Source of the DNA: Muribaculaceae bacterium
GTDB lineage: Bacteria > Bacteroidota > Bacteroidia > Bacteroidales > Muribaculaceae
Direction of reading: 5' to 3'
Length of the DNA stretch: 47,534 nucleotides
Assembly: GCA_023667285.1 (NCBI GenBank)
Contig: JAMPAK010000001.1
Coordinates: 916,690-964,223, forward strand
The notes under the pieces were generated by a model that did no database searches, had not been told where the DNA came from, and saw nothing but the letters and a program-made list of their open reading frames with translations. The translations under genes were made by a program, and so were the position numbers. Below are positions 20,058 to 29,315 of the stretch, piece by piece; position 1 is the first letter of the stretch; the number at the start of each line of letters is the position of its first letter.

Positions 20058-21236
20058 CTATTTGATTCTGAGTGTATAGTAAGCGAGATAAATCACCCCG
20101 ATAGTCATCACGGCGACTGCGCCGATCTGTCCGATGGCGTCTGCGGCATAGCCCATGGCCAGGGGGAACACTGTTCCGCCGAAAAGTCCCATGATCATGA
20201 GGCCGGACACCTCGTTCTTCTCATCGGGCGATGAGATGAGAGCCTGCGAGAAGACCACAGAGAAGATGTTCGAGTTGCCGAATCCGACGAGGCCGATGCC
20301 GATGTAGAGAGCCGTCAGCGTGTCGCACACGAAAAGAATCACCATTGCCGCGAGCATCATTGCCACACTGAGGCCAAAGAAGAGACGCGGTGAGACCGAC
20401 CTGAGGATAAACGCTCCTAGAAAACATCCGGCTGTGCGGAAGATGAAATAGACGCTGGTGGCAAACCCGGCCTCCTCGAGGGGGAGTGACAGGCGCTCCA
20501 TGATAATCTTGGGTGCAGTGGTGTTTGTGCCGACATCAATACCCACATGACACATGATGCCGAGGAAACACAGCAGGATGAACGGGCGTCCAAGCAGTTT
20601 GATGCACTCCTTGATTCCTGATGCCTTGTCCTGGCGCTCCTCCTCGATGGGAGTGGCGGCAAGCATGGTGATGGAGATGAACGACACGGCGGCATAGATG
20701 ACGAAGAGTATTCTCCAGTCAAGCCCGAAAGTGGGCATGACGGTCGTGGCACCCCACGCTGCAAGGATAGGAGCGAGGAACGAGGCTATAGCCTTCACAA
20801 ACTGCCCGAAGGTAAGGGTCGAGGCCAGTTTGTCGCCGCTGATCAGGTTAGTGACAAGTGGATTGAGAGATGTCTGCATCACAGCGTTGCCTATGCCGAG
20901 CAGTGAGAACGACGCGAGCATTGTCATGTAGCTGTCATCGAAAATAGGCAGTATGAGAGAGGCTGCAGTGATGAAGAGGCTGACGAGCACAGTCTTCTTG
21001 CGGCCTATCCTGTTCATGAGCATCCCGGTGGGGACTGAGAATATCAGGAACCAAAAGAATACGAGCGACGGGAAAAGTCCGGCCTGTGAGTCGCTCAGAC
21101 CCAGGTCTTTCTGTACATAGTTTGAAGCAATGCCGACAAGGTCAACGAAGCCCATGGCAAAGAAGCACAGCATTACGGGGATTATCTGCATCAGCAGCCC
21201 TTTCTTGCCATATTGAAGTGTCTGTGAAGTTTCCAT
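20058..21236 (-). CDS. MFS sugar permease, probable fructose carrier
   Basis: A 392-aa inner-membrane protein of about 12 helices from the major facilitator superfamily, similar in layout to the sugar:H+ symporters of Bacteroidetes PULs. The loop 2-3 signature reads GMLMNRIGRKK. The start is set at the ATG at 21236 (METSQTLQYGKK); a TTG two codons upstream is less likely. Placed between a GH32 gene (31-37 bp upstream) and a fructokinase gene (13 bp downstream), it most likely imports the fructose released in the periplasm. The substrate is an inference from context. Confidence 0.9.
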   Translation of the reverse strand: METSQTLQYGKKGLLMQIIPVMLCFFAMGFVDLVGIASNYVQKDLGLSDSQAGLFPSLVFFWFLIFSVPTGMLMNRIGRKKTVLVSLFITAASLILPIFDDSYMTMLASFSLLGIGNAVMQTSLNPLVTNLISGDKLASTLTFGQFVKAIASFLAPILAAWGATTVMPTFGLDWRILFVIYAAVSFISITMLAATPIEEERQDKASGIKECIKLLGRPFILLCFLGIMCHVGIDVGTNTTAPKIIMERLSLPLEEAGFATSVYFIFRTAGCFLGAFILRSVSPRLFFGLSVAMMLAAMVILFVCDTLTALYIGIGLVGFGNSNIFSVVFSQALISSPDEKNEVSGLMIMGLFGGTVFPLAMGYAADAIGQIGAVAVMTIGVIYLAYYTLRIK

Positions 21237-21273
21237 TGTCAAGGATACGGGTTAAGGTTGAGAGATATCGATT

Positions 21274-23115
21274 TTAGAGTTCAACGGTCGGAGTCAGGGC
21301 ATAGACCTTCAGATCCTTTATCTTGGCCTGGGAGCCGGTGGTTGAGAGAGTGAGGGCCGTGTAAGGAGCGGTGGGGAACACCAGATTTGTCATTACACTC
21401 TTGCCTCCGTCAGCAAAGACCTCGATGCTTGAGCGGTCCACGAATATACGTAGGCTCATCTTGTCGCCATCTGTATATGTCGGAGCCGTTGTGACAGCCG
21501 GAAAGTCCTGGCTGAAGTCTGAGAGGCCGCTGTTGCGGCGGTCAAAAGAGAGGGTATCATTTGCAGGTGTGTATGTCAACACTGCTCTTTCATCCTTGTC
21601 GTTGCTGAGAGTCACGGAGACAGTCTCAGCCTTTCCAGGCTCGATGTCAAGAAGAATCTCACAGATGCCGGAGTTAGCTGTGGGGAGAGCGAAATTTTTC
21701 CCCTTGCCTGCCACTGAGACAGACTCTTTGTTGATAGTGAGTTGACCGCGGAGAGCATCAATCTCAGGCGAGGGGACTGTGGCAGCATAGATCTGTCCGT
21801 CAGGAGCGGTGAAGAGGCTTATCTCACGAGGCAGAGTGTTGGCGCTTCTGAACTGATGGGTGGGAACCTCAGCGGCATACTGCCAGTTGCTCATCCATCC
21901 CATCAGGGTGCGACGGCTCTCAGGTGCGTCGCTCCAGCTCACCACGGCATAGTTGTCCTTGCCATAGTCAAGCCACTTTGTGGCCACCTTGCCCGAAGCA
22001 TCCGTGTCGGCCTTGAATGTCTTGCCGTCAAAGTCGCCCACGAAATACTGTATGCCGCTACCTCCGAACGGGCCGCCCGGGTTGATATTGCACAGAAGCA
22101 CCCATTTTGTCTTGTCTGTGCCATCGACGGTGAGTTCAAAGAGGTCAGGACACTCCCACACACCCTCCTGTGCACCCAGTCCTTTGCCAAACGCGCTCTG
22201 CAGAGTCCACTCCTTCATGTCGGGCGACGTGAATATGAGCATCTCGCGGTCCAGAGCGTGGGCCAGCACGAGTGTCCACTCCTTAGTCGTCGGATTCCAG
22301 AACATGTTCGGGTCGCGCGCCTCGCTCTCGAGGGTGAGGATGGGGTTGCCGGGATAGATATTGAACGTATTGCCGTTGTCGTTGCTCCATGCCAGACTCT
22401 GAATCTGACTCTCAGCGGCCGACGTATAGAGAGTCACCACAGCGTCCTCGCCAAACCCGGCGCTGTTTTCATGATCGATGGCCGAGCTGCCGCTGAAGAC
22501 AGTTCCCAGTCCGTTAGGCTCGATGGCTGCCTGATGATGGTCCCAGTGAACAAGGTCGTTAGAAGAGGAATGACCCCAAGTCATGTTCTGCCACTTTGAG
22601 CCATAGGGATTCCATTGGTAATATAGGTGCCATGTGCCATCCTTGTAGAACATCCCGTTTGGGTCGTTCATCCACCCGTAGAGAGGGGTGTGATGGAAGG
22701 CAGGACGATACTGTTCGCTGTTTGCCGTGTCAAACGTGTCTGCCAGCGACAGATTGCTCCAGCAGGCATCCTGCTTGGCCTCGCGCACGGAGGTGCGGTC
22801 GTGGGTGGTGACGATGTTCAGCACCACATCGTGTCCCTTCCACGGCGAGAGATCGAGCGGCATCTTATAGTCGATCTTCGACTTTGCCAGACGCACAAAT
22901 ATGGTCTTCTCAAGTCGGCCATCGACAACGATGTTGACCTTGGCATCATCATATGCCTCCTGCACTGGAAGCAACAGATAGCGGCCCTCCCCCTCAACTC
23001 GCACAAGGGTATTGTTTATCCCCAGGTGTTCCACTTTCACTCCGTCGGCGGCTGAGAGACCCAGGGCGAGCAAGAGCGCGGGGGCGGCAAGCAGGTTTTT
23101 AATCTTAAGTTTCAT
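21274..23115 (-). CDS. Periplasmic GH32 fructosidase (levanase/inulinase type)
   Basis: A 613-aa GH32 enzyme. The signal peptide (about 1-23, LLALGLSAA-DG) lacks a lipobox, so the protein is predicted periplasmic. Residues about 25-125 form the extra N-terminal beta domain common in Bacteroidetes GH32. The five-bladed propeller follows with an intact nucleophile motif WMNDPNG (148-154, Asp151), RDP (267-269) and the acid/base motif WECPD (Glu321), then a C-terminal beta-sandwich with FVDRSSIEVFADGG. It should cut terminal fructose from beta-fructans or sucrose-type oligosaccharides. First gene of the leftward unit, divergent from the sensor gene. Confidence 0.94.
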   Translation of the reverse strand: MKLKIKNLLAAPALLLALGLSAADGVKVEHLGINNTLVRVEGEGRYLLLPVQEAYDDAKVNIVVDGRLEKTIFVRLAKSKIDYKMPLDLSPWKGHDVVLNIVTTHDRTSVREAKQDACWSNLSLADTFDTANSEQYRPAFHHTPLYGWMNDPNGMFYKDGTWHLYYQWNPYGSKWQNMTWGHSSSNDLVHWDHHQAAIEPNGLGTVFSGSSAIDHENSAGFGEDAVVTLYTSAAESQIQSLAWSNDNGNTFNIYPGNPILTLESEARDPNMFWNPTTKEWTLVLAHALDREMLIFTSPDMKEWTLQSAFGKGLGAQEGVWECPDLFELTVDGTDKTKWVLLCNINPGGPFGGSGIQYFVGDFDGKTFKADTDASGKVATKWLDYGKDNYAVVSWSDAPESRRTLMGWMSNWQYAAEVPTHQFRSANTLPREISLFTAPDGQIYAATVPSPEIDALRGQLTINKESVSVAGKGKNFALPTANSGICEILLDIEPGKAETVSVTLSNDKDERAVLTYTPANDTLSFDRRNSGLSDFSQDFPAVTTAPTYTDGDKMSLRIFVDRSSIEVFADGGKSVMTNLVFPTAPYTALTLSTTGSQAKIKDLKVYALTPTVEL

Positions 23116-23180
23116 TATTTGGTTCGCGTATTAAATTTTCGGTTCTTGTTGAGAAAAACTGTCTGAGAGAATTGACACTG

Positions 23181-23188
23181 CAAATCTA
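23181..23188 (-). promoter_or_regulatory. -7 promoter element of the leftward GH32-MFS-kinase unit
   Basis: The minus strand reads TAGATTTG, matching TAnnTTTG. No TTTG is seen at -33, as expected for an activator-dependent promoter. The paired repeats at 23213-23245 begin 25 bp upstream of the box. Confidence 0.55.
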
Positions 23189-23212
23189 CCATTTTCCCCA
23201 ACGAAACGCTAC

Positions 23213-23245
23213 TAAAATTGGTGCAAAGGTGATTAAAAATGGTGC
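23213..23245 (+). promoter_or_regulatory. Candidate sensor-regulator operator: 21-bp phased direct repeat
   Basis: TAAAATTGGTGC (23213-23224) and TAAAAATGGTGC (23234-23245) are 11/12 identical and exactly 21 bp apart, two helical turns, which is the spacing of AraC-type half-sites. The pair lies between the divergent GH32 and sensor genes. A related pair with the same period lies upstream of susC (26100-26132). Confidence 0.6.
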
Positions 23246-23294
23246 ATCACGACATTTTTAATATTAAATGCTCTGTTATTCATAATTTTATGAT

Positions 23295-23302
23295 TAACTT
23301 TG
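23295..23302 (+). promoter_or_regulatory. -7 promoter element of the hybrid sensor gene
   Basis: TAACTTTG matches TAnnTTTG. The predicted transcription start near 23308 leaves a leader of about 32 nt before the ATG at 23340. Confidence 0.5.
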
Positions 23303-23339
23303 CCACAAAGGTCACAACAATGGGCCTTTATCCTGAAAA

Positions 23340-26069
23340 ATGAATCTATACCGATACACAGCCATAATGCTGGTGGCTTTGTCAGTGCTCCTTCTATCCT
23401 CCTGCCGTGAAGAAACTAAACTACGCATAGGTGTCTCTCAGTGCAGCAACGATGACTGGCGCACGAAGATGAATGACGAGATAAGACGCGAGATAATGTT
23501 CCACCCTGAGGCCGAGGTGGAGATCCGCTCTGCGGACGACAGCAACGAGAAGCAGATCTCAGACATACGTTATTTCATGGACAACGGTTTCGACATCATC
23601 ATAGCCGCAGCCAACGAGGCCGATGCCGTCACTCCGGTGATACGCGAGGCATATGAAAGTGGAATTCCCGTCATAGTCTTTGACCGCGACATTAACGGCG
23701 ACACCTATACATCCCGTCAGAGTGTAGACAATGCCGGAATAGGGCGCGAGGCTGCTGATTATGCCTACCATCTCACCGGTTCGGGCGGAAAAGTCATAGA
23801 GATATATGGCCGTCCCGGATCTACTCCCGCACGCGAGCGCCACAAAGGCTTCAATGCCCGGGCCTCTCTCCTCGGTCTTGAAGTCCTCGCCTCAGCCCAT
23901 GGAAACTGGAACTTCGAGGATGCCGCACGTGTCACAGACTCACTCCTTAATATATATAAGGATGTCGACCTCATATTTGCCCATAACGACCGCATGGCCA
24001 TAGCAGCCTCTGAGACAGCACGAAGCAGGGGCTTGGACCTTAAGGTGATAGGCATTGACGCCGCCCCTGAAATAGGCATAAAGGCCGTGGCTGACAGTGT
24101 GATAGACGCCACATTCTTTTATCCCACCGAGGGCCACCGCCTCATCCGCACAGCCCTCGCCATCCTGAACGGCTCTCCGTATGAGCGCGAGGTGAGACTG
24201 CCGATAGCCTCAGCCGTCGACAATACCAATGCAGACATACTCCTGCTTCAGAATGAATCGCTCAAGGAGGAGACCAATAAGATTCAGTTGCTCAAGATGC
24301 AGGTCGACGACTACTGGACCCGCCACTCAGCCCAGACGCTTCTCTTCTATGCCTCTGTGGCTATACTTGCGCTAGTGCTATGCGTCATGTTTATGATACT
24401 CAGGGCCTTCTGGCAGCGCAAGCGCCATCAGAAGGCACTCATGGAGCAGAACCGTCTCCTCGAGCAGCAGCGTGATACTGAGAAAGCCCTAAACCGCCAG
24501 CTCAACGAGGCCACGCAGTCCAAACTCATTTTCTTCACCAACGTCTCCCACGATCTACGCACACCCCTCACCCTCATAGCCGAACCGGTCGAGCAACTTG
24601 CTGATGCAGATAATCTCACCCCTCAGCAACACACCCTGATGAAGATTGCCAATAAAAATGTCAAGATTCTGCGTCGACTTATCAATCAGATACTTGACTT
24701 CCGAAAATATGAGAATGGCAAACTCGACCTCCACCTCACCGAGGTTGGTTTCGCAGGGATAGTGGCAGAGTGGGCCGAGTCATTCTACTCCATAGCGCGC
24801 CGCCGCGCCATAAAACTGGGTGTCGAAATCTCAATCCCCGAAGACTTCACCCTCGCCATCGATACTGAGAAAATCGAGCGCGTGTTCTTCAACCTCATGT
24901 CAAACGCCTTCAAATATACCCCAGACAACGGCCATATCAACTTCCGCTGCAGCCTAGAGGGGGAGACCCTCACATTGTCAGTTGAGGACACCGGCATGGG
25001 CATCCCCGCTGAGGAACTCGGCAACATCTTCGACCGCTTCTTCCAGGTCGACAAAATCCACTCGAATGGTTCAGGGATAGGACTGTCGCTCGCCAAGGCT
25101 TTTGTCGAGCTCCACGGCGGTGAGATAAGTGTCGAGAGTGAGCAGGGTCGAGGAAGCCGCTTCACTGTTACACTTCCCGTCAGACATGTGGCCACCCCCG
25201 CCCCCGAGACTCTCTCACGCGCAGTACCTGACAGCGACATAGAGACCGAACTGGCCGACATCGAGACCGAGCGAACCACCGACGGCGATGACAAACCACT
25301 CCTGCTTGTGATAGACGATAATGAGGATATCCGAAGCATGGTGTCCGAACTTCTGAGCGATGAATATCAGATCATCGAGGCCTCCAACGGTAAGGAGGGT
25401 GTGAGGAGAGCAGCCAAATATGTCCCTGACCTAATAATATGCGATGTGATGATGCCCGTGATGGACGGACTGGAATGCTGCCGCCTCATAAAGGAGGAGG
25501 TCTCCACTTCTCACATCCCCGTCCTGATGCTGACAGCATGCACAATGGACGAGCAGCGCATACAGGGCTATGAGAGCGGTGCCGACGGCTATCTTGCCAA
25601 GCCCTTCAATAGCCGCATGCTCAGGATGAGGTGCCATAACCTCATAGACAACCGCAAGCGCATCAAGGAACTGTGGAAAGCCCAGGGACACCCGGAGTTG
25701 AAACCGCTCACATCAAAGCCTTCTTCTACCGCCGATGTCGAGAGCGAATTCTATTCCCGGTTCCTCGAGATAGTCCGCTCTGAGATGGGCAATCCTGAAC
25801 TCAGCGTCGACTCCCTCGCATCAAAGATGGGACTGGGTCGCTCGCAGTTCTACCGCAAGATAAAAGCCCTGACAAATTTCTCGCCCGTCGAGCTCCTGCG
25901 CAATCTCCGCATCAAGCAGGCCCGCGAGCTTCTCACCACAACCGCCAAGAGCATCAGCGAGATAGCATATGAGGTGGGATTCTCGGCTCCGGCCTACTTC
26001 ACGAAATGCTACCGCGACATCTATGGCGAGACACCATCCGATGTGCGTGAGCGCCTGGGACACAAGTAA
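23340..26069 (+). CDS. Hybrid two-component system sensor/regulator of the fructan locus
   Basis: A 909-aa one-protein signalling system (HTCS). Order: N-terminal hydrophobic segment ending in LLSSC (Cys22, possible lipobox or uncleaved anchor); a periplasmic sugar-binding-protein domain of the LacI/ribose-binding type (about 28-310); a membrane helix (about 334-356); histidine kinase with phospho-acceptor His404 (VSHDLRTP) and an ATPase domain (DTGMGIP, GSGIGLS); a receiver domain with Asp702 (ICDVMMP); and a C-terminal AraC-type helix-turn-helix (about 805-905). This layout is that of B. thetaiotaomicron BT1754, which binds fructose directly. It probably activates susC and the divergent GH32 operon via the 21-bp phased repeats. 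Confidence 0.93.
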   Translation: MNLYRYTAIMLVALSVLLLSSCREETKLRIGVSQCSNDDWRTKMNDEIRREIMFHPEAEVEIRSADDSNEKQISDIRYFMDNGFDIIIAAANEADAVTPVIREAYESGIPVIVFDRDINGDTYTSRQSVDNAGIGREAADYAYHLTGSGGKVIEIYGRPGSTPARERHKGFNARASLLGLEVLASAHGNWNFEDAARVTDSLLNIYKDVDLIFAHNDRMAIAASETARSRGLDLKVIGIDAAPEIGIKAVADSVIDATFFYPTEGHRLIRTALAILNGSPYEREVRLPIASAVDNTNADILLLQNESLKEETNKIQLLKMQVDDYWTRHSAQTLLFYASVAILALVLCVMFMILRAFWQRKRHQKALMEQNRLLEQQRDTEKALNRQLNEATQSKLIFFTNVSHDLRTPLTLIAEPVEQLADADNLTPQQHTLMKIANKNVKILRRLINQILDFRKYENGKLDLHLTEVGFAGIVAEWAESFYSIARRRAIKLGVEISIPEDFTLAIDTEKIERVFFNLMSNAFKYTPDNGHINFRCSLEGETLTLSVEDTGMGIPAEELGNIFDRFFQVDKIHSNGSGIGLSLAKAFVELHGGEISVESEQGRGSRFTVTLPVRHVATPAPETLSRAVPDSDIETELADIETERTTDGDDKPLLLVIDDNEDIRSMVSELLSDEYQIIEASNGKEGVRRAAKYVPDLIICDVMMPVMDGLECCRLIKEEVSTSHIPVLMLTACTMDEQRIQGYESGADGYLAKPFNSRMLRMRCHNLIDNRKRIKELWKAQGHPELKPLTSKPSSTADVESEFYSRFLEIVRSEMGNPELSVDSLASKMGLGRSQFYRKIKALTNFSPVELLRNLRIKQARELLTTTAKSISEIAYEVGFSAPAYFTKCYRDIYGETPSDVRERLGHK

Positions 26070-26099
26070 AAATTCTGTCAGTCTGCCGCAGGCTGATAT

Positions 26100-26132
26100 T
26101 AAGAATCGTGCTTTTGATATAAAAAAACGTGC
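26100..26132 (+). promoter_or_regulatory. Candidate operator upstream of susC: 21-bp phased direct repeat
   Basis: TAAGAATCGTGC (26100-26111) and AAAAAAACGTGC (26121-26132) have a 21-bp period and resemble the pair at 23213-23245 (10/12 identity between the best members). The second copy overlaps a short palindrome CGTGC-GTT-GCACG (26128-26140), and TTTTGATAT occurs twice (26112-26120, 26143-26151). Confidence 0.55.
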
Positions 26133-26193
26133 GTTGCACGGATTTTGATATTCCTTGCAACCTGCGTGTTACACATAAGGGGCTCCCTGGCCC

Positions 26194-26201
26194 TAACTTT
26201 G
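26194..26201 (+). promoter_or_regulatory. -7 promoter element of the susC-susD operon
   Basis: TAACTTTG matches TAnnTTTG, with no TTTG at -33, in keeping with activator dependence. The start of transcription is predicted near 26207, which rules out the in-frame ATG at 26145 as the susC start. Confidence 0.55.
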
Positions 26202-26231
26202 CGTCAGAATCCAAAACCAATCTATACAAAC

Positions 26232-29200
26232 ATGAAAAAATCAATCCTCGGTGCAGTCATGCTATTCTTCATAGCACTCACCGCACAAGCACGAGACATC
26301 ACGGTGCATGGGACAGTCCTCTCAGCCGCCGATGACGAACCGCTGATAGGCGCCAGCGTCATCCCCGACGGAAAAGGCACCACAGGAGTCGCCACTGACA
26401 TTGACGGTAACTTCACCCTCAACGTCCCCGAAGGATCAAGCCTTGCAATATCTTATGTGGGCTATAAGACAGAGACCGTCAAGGCCTCGACAGAACATAT
26501 GACAGTCCGCCTCTCAGAGGACACCGAGCTGCTCGATGAGGTTGTAGTGGTGGGCTATTCATCAGAGAAGAAATCCGACCTCACCGGCTCAGTCTCCGTG
26601 GTGAAGATGAAGGATGTGTCAGACACCCCCACGGGCAATGTCCTCCAGGCTCTTCAGGGACGTGTGGCAGGCATGAACATCACTACCGATGGTACCCCCG
26701 GCGGTCTGAGCACCGGCACATCTATCCGCGGTGCATCATCATTCCGCAGCGATGCCAATGGTCCCCTCTATGTTATAGATGGCGTGATGACACGCGAGAA
26801 TCCCGGCACAATCCTCAACAGCAACGATGTTGAGTCCATTCAGGTGCTGAAGGACGCAGCCTCCGCAGCCATCTATGGCGCCCAGGCCGCCAACGGTGTA
26901 ATCATTATCACCACCAAGCGCGCCAAAGAAGGTGAATGCCGTGTGACATTCGATGCCACTCTCACCCTGCAGACTTACAACAGTGGTCTCGACATGATGA
27001 ACGCCGATGAGTGGGGCCAGGTCTACTGGGCAGCTCACAAATATACATATGGCACCACACCCACATCCAACGAACTCTATGGCAACGGCGCCACTCCTCA
27101 GCTCCAGGGCTATACTAACCTCAACGGTGTGGCCGTCAACCCTCAGAACACCGACTGGGAGAAGGAGATTCACCGCACAGCACTCATGCAGACCTATAGC
27201 GTAGGTCTCTCAAAGGGCGCCTCGAACGGCTCCTCCTCAATGTCGCTCAGCTGGCTTGACCACGACGGTATCATAAAGGGTTCGGATTTCCAGAAGGCCA
27301 ATGCACGTTTCAGCTCAGACTACGGATTCCTCAACAACCGTCTGCGCGCCGGCGGCAACATGACACTCAACTGGTGGCGTCAGCACAATGCTCCCGGCGG
27401 CATCGAGGAGAATGCCATCAAGATGCACCCCGCCCGCACCGTCTACGACAGCGAGGGCAATTGGAACGACCAGGTCAACTTCGGTCTCAACGACACCCCA
27501 AACCTCATGAGACAGATTGAGGAGCAGAGCAAGAACAAGCATGAATACTGGCGTGTGTTCGGCAACGCATATCTCCAGGTAGAACCCATCAAGAACCTCA
27601 TCGTCAGAACCAATTTCGGTATCAACTACCACAACGGCAACGACAAGGAGTTCACACCTGCAAACCTCCGCGACCAGACCAACACTCTCTATCAGTACTC
27701 AAGCAAGACTGTCGACTGGGTGTGGACAAACACCGCTCAGTATAATGCCGACTTCGGCAAGAACGCCATCATGGCTCTCGTGGGCATCGAGGCCAAGCGC
27801 AACCACTTTGAGGATATGTATGGCCGCGGCAAGGGCCTCGAGATTGAGGATGAGAACTACCTCTATCTCGGCAACGTGACTTCAAATCAGGAAGTAGGCT
27901 CAAGCGCCTCAAACTATTCGATGTTCTCAGTGTTCGGCAAGTTCAACTACACATGGGACAACAAGTATCTCGCCTCGCTCACCATCCGCCGCGATGCATC
28001 CTCACGCCTCTCTAACGAGAAGAATTCCGACTGGTTCCCCTCATTCTCAGCAGGATGGCGCATCTCACAGGAAAATTTCATGGAGGACACCCGCACATGG
28101 CTCACAGACCTTAAGATCCGCGGTGCCTACGGTGTGAACGGTAACGACATCATTGCCAACGACGCCTTCTATGCAAAATACAACATGGATCTCAACAAGG
28201 CCGGATATGCCATTGCCGGCGGCGACAAACTCTACTCCGGAGCCTTCCGTTCACGTAGCACCAACCCGGACCTGACATGGGAGAAGACCTATCAGACAAA
28301 CATCGGCTTTGACGCTGCCTTCCTCAACAACCGTCTCTCAGCCTCGTTCGACTACTTCTATAAGAAAACCAAGGACATGCTCGTGGAGAAACCCTATATC
28401 GCCACAATCGGCGAGGGCGGCTACTGCTGGTATAACGGTGGTGAGATGGTCAACAAGGGTGTCGAGATTGTCCTCAACTGGCGCCAGGCAGTCAACAAGG
28501 ATTTCAGCTATGAAGTGGGTCTCAACATCACAGCCATGAAGAACAAGGTGACAGACCTCATGGAGGATATCTACTACACCTATGGAGGCGGCAACGGACG
28601 AGACCTCAGCATTGTGGGTCAGAGCCTCGGCTCATGGATGGGCTATAAGACCGATGGTGTGTTCCGCACACAGGAAGAAGTTGACGCCTATAAGGCACAG
28701 TACAAGATAGGTTTCGGCAACCCCGCCGTGGGACGTGTGCGCTATGTCGACACAAATGGCGACGGTGAGATCAATGACCGCGACCGCACATGGCTCGGAT
28801 GCGACCTCCCCAAGGCTCAGTTCGGTCTCAATCTCGCTGCAAACTGGAAGGGTTTCGATGCAAGCCTCTTCTTCAACAGCATCATCCGCGACGCCTGGAA
28901 CAACTCCAAGTACTACACCGACTTCTTCCCTCTCTGGACCGGCAACCACGGCACACAGCTCCTCGGTGCTGCTAAGGCTTATGAGAACTATCTCACCACC
29001 GGTGTCTATAACTCTGATGTCCCAGCTCCCTCAATCGACAACTCAAACAGTGAGGGCGACGGCTCTGAATACTACATCGAGGATGGCTCTTTCCTGAGAC
29101 TCAAGACCCTCTCCGTGGGCTACACTCTCCCCAAGAACATACAAGACAAGCTCTCGCTTAAGAACGCCCGCGTCTACTTCCAGGCTCAGAACCTGTTCAC

Positions 29201-29294
29201 AATCACAAAATACAGCGGCGCTGACCCCGAGGGTCTCGGCTATCCCTATGCCCTTCCCCGTCAGTACACTTTCGGTCTCCAATTCGGTTTCTAA
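26232..29294 (+). CDS. SusC-family TonB-linked outer membrane transporter
   Basis: About 1020 aa from the ATG at 26232, where a clear signal peptide begins (MKKSILGAVMLFFIALTAQA). A carboxypeptidase-regulatory-like domain follows (about 23-95, VHGTVLSAADDEPLIGASV), then the TonB box/plug (EVVVVGYSSEKKSDLTGSV; plug to about 230) and a 22-strand beta barrel ending in an aromatic residue (FGLQFGF). It imports oligosaccharides across the outer membrane with TonB energy, capped by SusD. By context the substrate is a fructan. The ORF could extend upstream to 26145, but that segment spans the promoter. susD begins 21 bp downstream. Confidence 0.96.
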   Translation: MKKSILGAVMLFFIALTAQARDITVHGTVLSAADDEPLIGASVIPDGKGTTGVATDIDGNFTLNVPEGSSLAISYVGYKTETVKASTEHMTVRLSEDTELLDEVVVVGYSSEKKSDLTGSVSVVKMKDVSDTPTGNVLQALQGRVAGMNITTDGTPGGLSTGTSIRGASSFRSDANGPLYVIDGVMTRENPGTILNSNDVESIQVLKDAASAAIYGAQAANGVIIITTKRAKEGECRVTFDATLTLQTYNSGLDMMNADEWGQVYWAAHKYTYGTTPTSNELYGNGATPQLQGYTNLNGVAVNPQNTDWEKEIHRTALMQTYSVGLSKGASNGSSSMSLSWLDHDGIIKGSDFQKANARFSSDYGFLNNRLRAGGNMTLNWWRQHNAPGGIEENAIKMHPARTVYDSEGNWNDQVNFGLNDTPNLMRQIEEQSKNKHEYWRVFGNAYLQVEPIKNLIVRTNFGINYHNGNDKEFTPANLRDQTNTLYQYSSKTVDWVWTNTAQYNADFGKNAIMALVGIEAKRNHFEDMYGRGKGLEIEDENYLYLGNVTSNQEVGSSASNYSMFSVFGKFNYTWDNKYLASLTIRRDASSRLSNEKNSDWFPSFSAGWRISQENFMEDTRTWLTDLKIRGAYGVNGNDIIANDAFYAKYNMDLNKAGYAIAGGDKLYSGAFRSRSTNPDLTWEKTYQTNIGFDAAFLNNRLSASFDYFYKKTKDMLVEKPYIATIGEGGYCWYNGGEMVNKGVEIVLNWRQAVNKDFSYEVGLNITAMKNKVTDLMEDIYYTYGGGNGRDLSIVGQSLGSWMGYKTDGVFRTQEEVDAYKAQYKIGFGNPAVGRVRYVDTNGDGEINDRDRTWLGCDLPKAQFGLNLAANWKGFDASLFFNSIIRDAWNNSKYYTDFFPLWTGNHGTQLLGAAKAYENYLTTGVYNSDVPAPSIDNSNSEGDGSEYYIEDGSFLRLKTLSVGYTLPKNIQDKLSLKNARVYFQAQNLFTITKYSGADPEGLGYPYALPRQYTFGLQFGF

Positions 29295-29315
29295 ACCTCC
29301 ACAATACATAATGTC

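Noticed and set aside
21742-22599. 285-codon open frame antisense to the first GH32 gene
   Set aside because: It mirrors a conserved enzyme frame, has no promoter or recognisable protein features, and the GH32 reading is certain.
26145-26231. N-terminal extension of SusC
   Set aside because: It spans the candidate operator and the -7 box and would bury the signal peptide; 26232 is a clear start.
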